This document shows, one piece after another, positions 56,501 through 64,000 of a stretch of 64,000 nucleotides of DNA (its first letter is position 1; each line of letters starts with the position of its first letter). Under the pieces are notes generated by a model, which was not told the DNA's origin, ran no database searches, and was given only the letters and a program-made list of their open reading frames with translations. The stretch is from positions 3,348,001-3,412,000 of the forward strand of contig JAYJMM010000028.1 of the NCBI GenBank assembly GCA_037349105.1. The letters run 5' to 3'. Source of the DNA: Limnomonas spitsbergensis (Eukaryota > Chlorophyta > Chlorophyceae > Chlamydomonadales). The translations under genes were made by a program, and so were the position numbers.

Positions 56501-59500
56501 AAACCCATAAAGCCCGCAATCCTTCTAGCAGACTCCCCCCTAAGCTCTAAATCCTTATAGCAGACCCCCCTCCTTAAACCGTAAGCCCTTGCCCTCAAAT
56601 ACATTCTAGCAGCCCCCCCCCCTCTTGCGCACCTCCTCGCAGCTCATGACTGCAGGCAGGTCCTCGTACTCCACCACCACCAGCTTGGCGGCAGCACGAG
56701 CCTCCGCCTCCGTACCTGCCACTACCACACCAATGACCTGCAGAGAGTAGGGTTGAGGGGCCCACTTGGGTGAGTGGGTGTACTTACCAAATTGGGGGTG
56801 GGCGGGCGTTCTTGGGTGAAACACAATTGGGGGCGAGCGCGCCTCAGATTCCATACCTGCAACCCCCCACACTAATGGCCTGCGGGGAAATGGCGGGGAT
56901 CGGCTATTGAAGCTTTGCAGCTATTAAAAGCGGGGTGTGAGTGTGAGCCAACTAGGCAGGTCTTGGAAAAGGGAGAGGGGGGGCGCGGGCATTTTGGTGA
57001 GCAGGCTCTGTTACCGGAAGGAAAAAGGCGATGCAATTTCTGAGCTGGTTGAGCAGCCGATCTGGCCCTGCTTGCATTCCCACACACCCTCAAACTACAG
57101 TAGTTATTTCACCACCTTCACCGCCTTACCCACCCACTGACTGGCCAACGGACTGACCAGCCAGCCGGCCGGCCGACCCACCCACCCACTTACCAACCGA
57201 CCGGCCGGCCCACCCACCCTCCCATACCAGGAATCATTGAGGATGCACTATAATGCGGCCTACATGGAAGGCCCATGTGGACCAATGGGACCAAACCATG
57301 ACCGGTGGCCTTCACAGCAGGGCACACATGCACCAGGTCCAATGAGGCACAGCATGCCATCCATCTCGCTTCAGGGATCAGGATACAGGTGGTTCACACA
57401 AATCTCTTCTGCCACTACAACTGCCTACTCCCTAGAACATCCTCCAGTCACCCACCTGCCCTACGCAGGTCACAAACTCGGTCGCGAAAACCTCCTCATC
57501 CAACTTGGTCGGACCAATGATGTTGCTGCCGGGCACATCGCCGGCCGCAAAGTAGCCAGCGACGCCCGGCGCCAGCCGAGCGGCAGAGGCGTCCACGCGT
57601 AACAGGCGCGCGTGTGGCCGGGTGCTGACCACCAGCGCGGCAACCAGCACGTCAGCCGTGTGCTTCACATCATCGGTGTAAGTCGCCTCCCCAGTCACCT
57701 GCATCGACCACGTCAGCAACATCAGCAACCAAGGAAGAAGCAACCATGGATGCAGCAATGGAGCGTCAGCAGTAGTGGCATTAGCAGCAATAGGAGCGTG
57801 TCAGCAACAAGGGAAGGGACAGCAGGGGACGGGGAAAGTCCAAAAGAGGCGGTTTAGGGCGGGTCAATAAAGAATTAAAGAAAACTAGGAACATGAAGGT
57901 AAAGAAAAAACACTTTCTGGGGTGAGTTCAGGGCGGAGCAAGTTGGTGTCCATGCATGCCCCCCGTACTGCCTAGTACGTAGTAGCTAAGTTCCTCGTAA
58001 ACAGTATAGGCAGGCTTAACCCAATCGCTTCCCGCCAGCACCTGCAGGTCTGCCGCCCCCATGTTGTACAAAATCCAAAACAGAGGTTGGCGAGGATCAA
58101 AAAATCAGGCATGCCCCCCACATGCGGGAGAGAAGCTCAGCAATCATTTGTGTATGACTCAGCAACATGTCACTGACGTTCCCTTCCGGCCTCTGGCCTA
58201 GTTAAGGGTTTCTGGCCGGAGGCCCCATTTGTGGCCAGCCATGCTGCTTTGGCCAACAGACGTAGGCCAGACTAGGCTTGGTCACAGTTGGGATTTTGGC
58301 GGCCTCAGGCCGAACCGCTGAAGGTGGTCTCGTAGCCGAAAAAAGAAATGATGATGTGAAGCTGTGAGGCGCTCTGGCTACCCGACCCCCCCGCCCCTCA
58401 CAACATTGCATGGCATGCTTCCAAATCCACCTGCAAGTCCGCGGCCATGTGGCGCTCCGGCTGCCCGACCACCTGCTCGGGCGGTACCGTTGCAAAGTAC
58501 TGCACCCCATGTGCTGGATGGCGCTCGTAAGTCACGCCGGCGCTCCGGAACTCCTCGGGGAAGTCAGGTGTGAATGCAGACTGGGCAGGAGGGAGGGAGG
58601 GAGGGAGGGAGGGAGGGGCTTGAAAAAGGGGGGAGAGAGAATCGACAACTGCTCTAAAACTCCCCGGGGAAGTCTGGTGTGAATGCAGACAGAGCAGAGA
58701 GGTCACAAATCAGGAAGGGGGAGGGAGGGACGGGAGGCTGAGCCCTGGTGACACAACCGGAGGAAAGGGGGGGGGGAACTTGAATAAGGGGAAGTGGAGA
58801 CTTTTCCACCGTCAAAAATTCAAAATACCCTCTCATGCACCCGAGGAGCTATCAAGATCTAAAAGGACCTTTCAAGATCTAACAGGATCTACCAGTCTCA
58901 AGATCTAACAACACCTATTGAGATCTACAAGACATACTAAGATATGACAGGCGCCATTCAGATCTATCGAGTGCTGTGTGATCCAATCGCCTGTCGCCGC
59001 ACCTTTGTGTCCCGCTCCAGTGCCATCGACGTCCCAATGAAGAATTTGAACATGAACGAGGCAGCCAGGGCCCTGCGGTACTCCACCTTGCCTCCGGGGG
59101 CGTTGTCATCGATCACCACGTCACGGCCAACAGCCTCCAGGGCAGCCTGAGGGGCAGGACACAAGAGGTTGAGGAGTGAGGCAGTACACGGAGATTGGGG
59201 GAGGGGGGTGGAAGTACAGCGGGATTTGTTTGGGGTGGGCGCAGTATACGGAGATTGGGAGGGGGGGGGGGGGGGGGGCAGTACACAGAGATGGGGGGGG
59301 GGCAGTATACGGAGATTGGGGGTGGGGGCAGTACACAGAGATTGGGGGTGGGGGCAGTACACAGAGATTGGGGGTGGGGGCAGTACACAGAGATGGGGGG
59401 GGGCAGTATACGGAGATTGGGGGGTGGGGGCAGTACACAGAGATTGGGGGTGGGGGCAGTACACAGAGATTGGGGGGTGGGGGCAGTACACAGAGATTGG

Positions 59501-62500
59501 GGGTGGGGGCAGTACACAGAGATTGGGGGTGGGGGCAGTACACATAGATGGGGGGGGGGGGCAGTACACGGAGATTGGGGGATGGGGGCAGTACACAGAG
59601 ATTGGGGGATGGGGGCAGTACACAGAGATTGGGGGGGGGTGGGGGGCAGTACATAGAGATTGGGGAGGGGGCAGTACACAGAGAGTCGGGGGGGGGGGGG
59701 CAATCATGGGGCGGGGGGGGGCGGAGGGGCAGGACACGGAGATTACGGGGGGGGGGGGGGAGTACACGGATGGGAGGGAGGGGGGGCAGTACACAGAGAT
59801 TTGGTGTGGGGGGGGGGCGGTACACGGAGATTGGGGGGAGGGCGCAGTACACAGAGATGGGGGGGAGGGCAGTACACGGAGACTGGGGAAGCAGGGAGGG
59901 GCGGGGGTAGTACACGGATCAGGGTGCACAAGTTCCGCATTTCTGATATAATAGTTTCCCATCCTTCACCCCTTGACCTCAACCACCTGCCCACGTATGC
60001 CCTACCCCCTACCGTCAACCTCCGACCCCCCCCCCCCTTGCTTCCCCTGCCCACTTAAACCCTACCCCCCCTGCCTACTATTTACCCTCCCTTCCCTCCC
60101 TCCCTCCCTCCCCTCCCTCCCCTCCCTCCCTCCCCTCCCTCCCTCCCCTCCTCCCCTCCCTCCCTCCCCTCCTCCCCTCCCTCCCTCCCCTCCCTCCTCC
60201 CCTCCCTCCCCTCCCTCCTCCCCTCCCTCCCCTCCCCTCCCTCCTCCCCTCCCTCCCTCCCTCCCTCCCCTCCCTCCCTCCCCTCCCTCCCTCCCCTCCC
60301 TCCCTCCCCTCCCTCCCTCCCCTCCCTGCTTCCCTCCCTGCTTCCCTCCCTCCTTCCCTCCCTCCTTCCCCTCCCTCCTTCCCCTCCCTCCTTCCCCTCC
60401 CTCCCCTCCCCTCCCCTCCCCTCCCCTCCCCTCCCCTCCCCTCCCCTCCCCTCCCCTCCCCTCCCCTCCCCTCCCCTCCCCTCCCTCCCCTCCCTCCCCT
60501 CCCCTCCCCTCCCTCCCCTCCCCTCCCCTCCCCTCCCTCCCCTCCCCTCCCCTCCCCTCCCCTCCCCTCCCCTCCCCTCCCCTCCCCTCCCCTCCCCTCC
60601 CCTCCCCTCCCTCCCCTCCCCTCCCCTCCCCTCCCTCCCCTCCCTCCCCTCCCCTCCCTCCCTCCCTCCCTCCCCTCCTTCCCTCCCCTCCCCTCCCCTC
60701 CCCTCCCCTCCCCTCCCCTCCCTCCCTCCCTCCCTCCCTCCCCTCCCCTCCCCTCCCTCCCTCCCCTCCCCTCCCTCCCTCCCCTCCCCTCCCCTCCCTC
60801 CCTCCCTCCCCTCCCCTCCCTCCCTCCCTCCCTCCTTTCTTCCTAACCACCTTAACGCTCCCCTCCCTCCTACCTACCTTAATCCCCCACCCCCCCCACA
60901 CACCCACCCCCCTCCCTCCCTCCTCCCCTCTCCCCTCTCCTCCCTCCTACCCACCCTAACACAAAACCCGACCCACCTCCAGCGTCTTCTGCGTCCAGGC
61001 CTTCCCAATCATTGCTTCTGCCACCTGTTTCCCCATGAGGGCTTTAGCTGCCACGCCGCCGAAAGCAAACGCCGCCTCCGAGACCACCCACACGCCCTCT
61101 TCGGTCGCGGACGGAGCCAGGAGCACGCGCATGCCAGCGTTCACGATCGCAATGTCATCCTCGCGACGGGGCGACTGAGAGGTGGGAGGGAGAGAGGCAA
61201 GGTAATTAAATGAGGGTTCAAGGCTTAGGGTTGAGGGGTTAAGGGTTCAGCGGGCCAAGGGTGTTTGAGTATTGGCGCGCAAAGCAAGGATGAAGGGCCG
61301 TGCGTGCTCCCAGAGCTATAATTCAACAACTAGCCATCCAAAGCAGTTCCTCCACCTCACCACCTAACCTTGACTCTCTTTACTAAAGCCAGTTAACCCA
61401 AGGGTGAACTGGGCCTGAAAGCAGCACCCCTCACACAAATATCCTTGACCCCGTCCAGCCTCGGACACATTCATAGCATTTAGTCATGTAGAGGCTTAGG
61501 TTTCAGGTTTCAGAGTGTACCCCAACCACACACAGCACCTGCCCTCCCAACACTCGTCCAACACCTGCAAACCCTCCAACGCGTGCGTGCGCTGATATCA
61601 TGGTGTTTCTTGGTGACCCAATCAGATGCTAGCTAGCTCCCGGCCTCTGTTTGTGGCCAGCCATGCTGTTTTGGCACCAGTCGTAGGCCGGACTTGGTGT
61701 GGTGCCAATCAGGCCTTTGGCAGCCGCGGGGCGGGGTCTGTTTAAGGGGGCTTGGGGCACAAAAAAGCATGCCAACATGTTGCCCTTCGCACTGCCATTC
61801 TTTTAAGGGAGGGGGGTATTTTCCCTCTCAATGCGTTCTTCTTTTTCTTTCCATTCCCCTCCCACGCCTTCCGTTTATTCCTTCCAACTTGAATGTTGGA
61901 CGCCCAAGTGGCTGAGTCTATTTGAGCAGGGCCCAGAGGTGTTGCGTCATTTAACTCGACCCTGCGTAATTTTGTACCCCACGCAACCTGTTGAACTCAA
62001 CCCTAAAATCTCACTACACCTGGAAACCTAAACCCTGGACCCGTGTGACCTGTAAACCCAAATATAAAACCCCATGTGGCATGTCACCTGTTTGAACTCC
62101 TTGACGTACTCATTCGGGCGCGAGAAGGGAATCAACACCTTCAACAAAATCTCCTCAGGCTTGAGGTCCACTCGCCTAGGGGGGGGGGTGCTCAGGGTGT
62201 AGGGTTTAGGGTGTAGGAATTGGGGTGCATGGTTTAGGTGTATGGTTTGGGACTTGAGAGAACAGTACAGCCGAAGGGGATCAGCACCATCGAGTAAAAT
62301 CCCCTCAGGCCTGAGGTCCACCTGTCTGAGGGTTTGGGATGAAGACTGTAGAGTGTCTGGCTTGGATTTTGAGTGTACGATTTGGGTGTGGGGTTCAGGG
62401 TTTGGGATGATGCACTGCTGAACCGTAGCGGTAAATAAAAATCACCTCGGGGGATCTTCGCCCGTATTCCGGGGTTGTTTTCTTTCAGGTGCGAACATGA

Positions 62501-64000
62501 AGTTGCATGTTTATAAAGTAGTAGTCATCGCCGTATCTAAGTCTCACCTCCGGGACTTGTGTCATGAAAGAGGCCCGAGGACATTCTCAGGGGAAGGGAA
62601 GAACACAAAATACATCACACAAAGTATTTAGACCCTGCCCTGCCTCTAACACCTGACTAGCATGTAGGGGGGGGCAGGGAGTCACATACATGCCACCCAA
62701 CACCTTTTGTCCCGGGTTGTAGGCTTTTAACCTAAGTCACACCCATGACGAAAAGTACAAACCAGTTACAAAAGCAAATACTTGGACATTGGTTGGAAAG
62801 AAAAACAAAACAAGCATAATTGATTGAAGCTAAAAGTATGGCATCTTTCACACACCTGTACCCCAAAAAGGAACTCCCAACACCCTCACCCAAGAAGCAC
62901 TCCCCACACCCTACACCCTAAACCTTCACGCACCTGTAACCCAGGAAATACTCGGAAGCCAGCACACTGCGCTCGCCCCCCCCCTTGCTTATGTTGACGA
63001 AGGTGGCCCCAGCCGCCATCCACACCGGATTGAGGTCGGAGATGGGCGATCCTGTCACGATGTTGCCGCCCAGCGCAGAGACGTTGCGAATCTGGTTGCC
63101 TGCAAACCACCTGGTGCGGGCGGGTGAGAAGTTGGTTGGAGAGAAGTTGGTTGAAAGTTAGTTGGTCGAAAGGAAGTTGGTGCGGGCGGGTTAGGCGGCA
63201 ATGTTCATTCAAGTTGGTTGGAGCTAAGTTGGTTGAAAGGGAGTTTGTAGCAAGTTGGTTGAAGATGATTACGAACGTCATCAGTAGCCTATACGCACCG
63301 CCACATTGGTTTTCAGGGTTGGGATGGCGGGGGTCCGGGGTTTTTAGGGTCAACTTTCTTGAGACGGGGTGTAGCGGCAAAAGTTGCGTCAGGCCAGGCC
63401 TGTCTTGGAGGGATACGTCAATCACACTTTTCGTGCAAGCCTTGCCTCTTATTTTCTTCTTGACCTTGCCGTCTCTGATTGTCTTGTCTACGTTTGCATC
63501 CCAGTTATAGGTACACGAGAGCATGATGTGTCTTGACCCCAATGCCTCAACCCTACCCCTCCAATCTGCCTTACCGTAGACATGGCCATCTTAATCGTGT
63601 AAGCCTACCTGAGCTGTTTGATCCCTAGGACGCAGCATAATATATGTCTGTACGCTTTGAACCTTATCCCTAAACCCTAACCCTCCAAACCTGCCTTAAA
63701 TAGATGTAGAGGGGATTGTCCTTTTATTAGGGTTGACGGTACATGCATTGGGTGAGGGTTAAGGGTTTAGGGGTAGGGTGAAGTTAAGGGTTTAAGGGTT
63801 GAGTGAGGTTAAGGGCTGATGGGTTGGGTGAGGATAAAGGGCTGATGGGTTGGGTGAGGATAAAGGGCTGATGGGTTGGGTGAGGGTAAATAATTGAGGG
63901 TTGAAGGGTAGGGTGAGGATTTAGGGTCATACCTGAGCTGGTTAACGACAGCCCGGAAGGTCTCTGTCTCAGCGTGGGCCCGGGTGTCGATCTGCTCCTT
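44510..64000 (-). CDS. XDH: Xanthine dehydrogenase, last 21 exons, 5' end missing
   Basis: Exons are 64000-63933 (partial), 63110-62934, 62175-62088, 61174-60977, 59146-59003, 58580-58431, 57698-57456, 56737-56633, 56256-56143, 55307-55215, 53753-53546, 53023-52879, 52064-51965, 50180-49996, 49490-49382, 49155-49060, 48634-48491, 48302-48024, 47639-47517, 46557-46471 and 44719-44510. They join in frame to 1021 residues. Known XDHs have about 1330-1360, so the 2Fe-2S domains and the start of the FAD domain lie outside. XDH oxidises hypoxanthine and xanthine to urate in purine breakdown. The FAD domain shows [20 protein letters not shown]. The molybdenum domain shows [34 protein letters not shown] and [20 protein letters not shown] (catalytic Glu). 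Three introns appear to use GC donors. Introns are full of tandem repeats and TTTAGGG-like motifs. Confidence 0.93.
45741..46379 (-). other. 212-codon ORF inside the last XDH intron
   Basis: The frame is on the XDH sense strand, starts with ATG and lies wholly in the intron 46470-44720. No domain was recognised and composition is unremarkable. It may be chance, or a remnant of inserted DNA. Confidence 0.15.
47660..47810 (+). repeat. Imperfect CAG/CAA-type trinucleotide tract in XDH intron
   Basis: Repeated AGCAGCAGT and ACAGCAGTA runs lie directly upstream (sense) of the [11 protein letters not shown] exon. A smaller similar tract lies at about 57715-57800. Confidence 0.6.
51371..51900 (+). 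repeat. 31-bp minisatellite, ~17 copies in two blocks
   Basis: Block 1 (51371 to about 51640) repeats GATACACAATGGAATGGCCC, then ATGCGGGGCTC. Block 2 (to about 51890) repeats AATAAACAATGGAATGGCCC, then AAACGGGGTTT. The last unit returns to type 1. The 31-bp period opens several frames by chance, giving ~110-codon repeat ORFs on both strands that should not be called genes. Confidence 0.9.
52200..52860 (+). repeat. ~27-bp tandem repeats with CTAGGGTTTAGTGTCAAGG
   Basis: This degenerate array fills an XDH intron between exons 52064-51965 and 53023-52879. A ~110-bp higher-order unit starting near 52430 is repeated at about 52540 and, partly, at 52650. Confidence 0.8.
53275..53540 (+). repeat. 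Degenerate GTGACAGGTGAGTGGTCA repeats
   Basis: Intronic tract of related units (GTGACAGGTGAGCAGCC, GTGAGTGGTCAGGTGA) lying just downstream (sense) of exon 53753-53546. On the sense strand it is CACCTGTCAC-rich. Confidence 0.6.
54373..54545 (+). repeat. 51-bp tandem repeat, ~3.4 copies
   Basis: Units begin GCTTCCATGGATATTGGG and end CTCATTTGTTTCAAC, starting near 54375, 54426 and 54477. It lies in an XDH intron. Confidence 0.85.
54897..55080 (+). repeat. Dispersed XDH-intron repeat, copy 1
   Basis: It opens with CTCCCGGCCCCTGG and has CATGCTGCC, GTCGTAGACCGGACTAGG, TGTGGTCC and GGCCTTTGGCAGCCG. The same blocks recur near 58.2 and 61.65 kb. Confidence 0.55.
58180..58325 (+). repeat. Dispersed XDH-intron repeat, copy 2
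   Basis: Contains TTCCGGCCTCTGG, GGCCAGCCATGCTGCTTTGG, GACGTAGGCCAGACTAGG and TTTGGCGGCCTCAGGCCG, in the same order as the other two copies. Confidence 0.55.
58658..58690 (-). pseudogene. Partial duplicate of an XDH exon start
   Basis: These 33 bases match 58549-58581 with two substitutions and would encode [11 protein letters not shown]. The AG acceptor of the true exon is CTG here, and a stop follows, so it is unlikely to be spliced in. Confidence 0.75.
59170..59920 (+). repeat. G-rich ~26-bp minisatellite in XDH intron
   Basis: Units GGGGGCAGTACACAGAGATT are separated by G-runs of variable length, in roughly 25-28 copies. On the XDH sense strand it is C-rich. The chance ORFs on both strands come from the repeat. 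Confidence 0.85.
60062..60840 (+). repeat. ~780-bp nearly pure CCCTCC/CCTCCCTC tract
   Basis: Almost uninterrupted C and T on the plus strand, and therefore GGGAGG-rich polypurine in XDH pre-mRNA. The 281- and 328-codon ORFs here are low-complexity artefacts. Confidence 0.9.
61636..61740 (+). repeat. Dispersed XDH-intron repeat, copy 3
   Basis: Contains CTCCCGGCCTCTG, GGCCAGCCATGCTGTTTTGG, GTCGTAGGCCGGACTTGG and GGCCTTTGGCAGCCG. It lies in the intron between exons 62175-62088 and 61174-60977. Confidence 0.55.
61855..61955 (+). mobile_element. LINE 3' tail, opposite orientation
   Basis: Ends TTTGAGCAGGGCCCAGAGGT, then GTTGCGTCAT, the family terminus in plus orientation, preceded by a pyrimidine-rich stretch. 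It lies in an XDH intron. Confidence 0.55.
62274..62326 (-). pseudogene. Partial duplicate of another XDH exon start
   Basis: It matches 62124-62175 with several changes and encodes [15 protein letters not shown] versus the true [15 protein letters not shown]. An AG acceptor (cagacag) remains, but the EYVKEFKQ end and a donor are missing. Confidence 0.7.
63380..63512 (-). repeat. Dispersed repeat, inverted partial copy
   Basis: The reverse complement reads GCAAACGTAGACAAGACAAT, then AAAAGTGTGATTGACG and CTCCAAGACAGGCCTGGCCT. It matches the first half of the copy at 14338, in an XDH intron. Confidence 0.55.
63800..63900 (+). repeat. 26-bp tandem repeat, ~3 copies
   Basis: GGGCTGATGGGTTGGGTGAG is followed by GATAAA and repeats in the first complete XDH intron of the window, next to AGGGTTTAGGG-like motifs. 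Confidence 0.7.

Noticed and set aside
58964..59962. 332-codon Pro-rich minus-strand ORF and overlapping frames
   Set aside because: Only the last ~48 codons are the XDH exon. The rest is a low-complexity reading of the G-rich intronic minisatellite.
59973..60959. 328-codon Pro/Ser ORF and 281-codon Gly/Glu/Arg ORF on the other strand
   Set aside because: They are a pure product of the CCCTCC tract in an XDH intron, with no non-repetitive part.

Overview
The window is nuclear DNA of a green alga, probably a chlorophycean. It holds intron-rich genes with compact exons, a chloroplast antenna gene (CP29/LHCB4), a plastid-targeted GlpX-type bisphosphatase, TGTAA motifs in several 3' flanks, and many retroelement fragments. 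The species cannot be fixed from sequence alone. Exons were assembled by hand from reading-frame continuity, splice-site dinucleotides and family knowledge. No database search was run.

Layout. 1-4.4 kb: gene-poor, with copies of a dispersed ~220-250 bp repeat, inverted repeats and a possible solo-LTR promoter. 4.5-9.5 kb (minus): a DUF789 gene in four exons. 9.6-11.2 kb (minus): unassigned exon-like ORFs. 11.4-15.5 kb: 5'-truncated non-LTR (LINE) copies, including a nested insertion with a 14-bp target duplication. 15.5-24.2 kb: a young 8.7-kb DIRS/TOC-like retroelement with split direct repeats that carries only gag-like ORFs. It is read on the minus strand and sits inside an older LINE tail. 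24.7-25.8 kb: a 1.1-kb inverted-repeat DNA element flanked by TTA. 25.8-30.5 kb: repeats and LINE remains. 30.7-32.1 kb (minus): LHCB4, five exons. 32.2-36.8 kb: a G+C-rich degenerate gag-like tract and unrecognised sequence. 37.0-41.7 kb (plus): a GlpX-type fructose/sedoheptulose bisphosphatase, ten exons, with a 1.35-kb minisatellite in intron 4. 42.1-44.1 kb: LINE tails and a methyltransferase-like fragment. 44.5-64.0 kb (minus): the last 21 exons of xanthine dehydrogenase, whose 5' end lies beyond the window.

Two genes are photosynthetic: LHCB4 in photosystem II light harvesting, and the bisphosphatase in the Calvin cycle or gluconeogenesis. XDH belongs to purine catabolism. They are not an operon, and nothing beyond proximity suggests co-regulation.

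The most unusual features are the split-direct-repeat element, an intronic array that reiterates a 3'-splice-site-like sequence about 54 times, GC-AG introns at 4 of 36 inferred junctions, two decayed partial exon copies inside XDH introns, and an XDH intron with about 780 bp of nearly pure polypurine in the sense strand.
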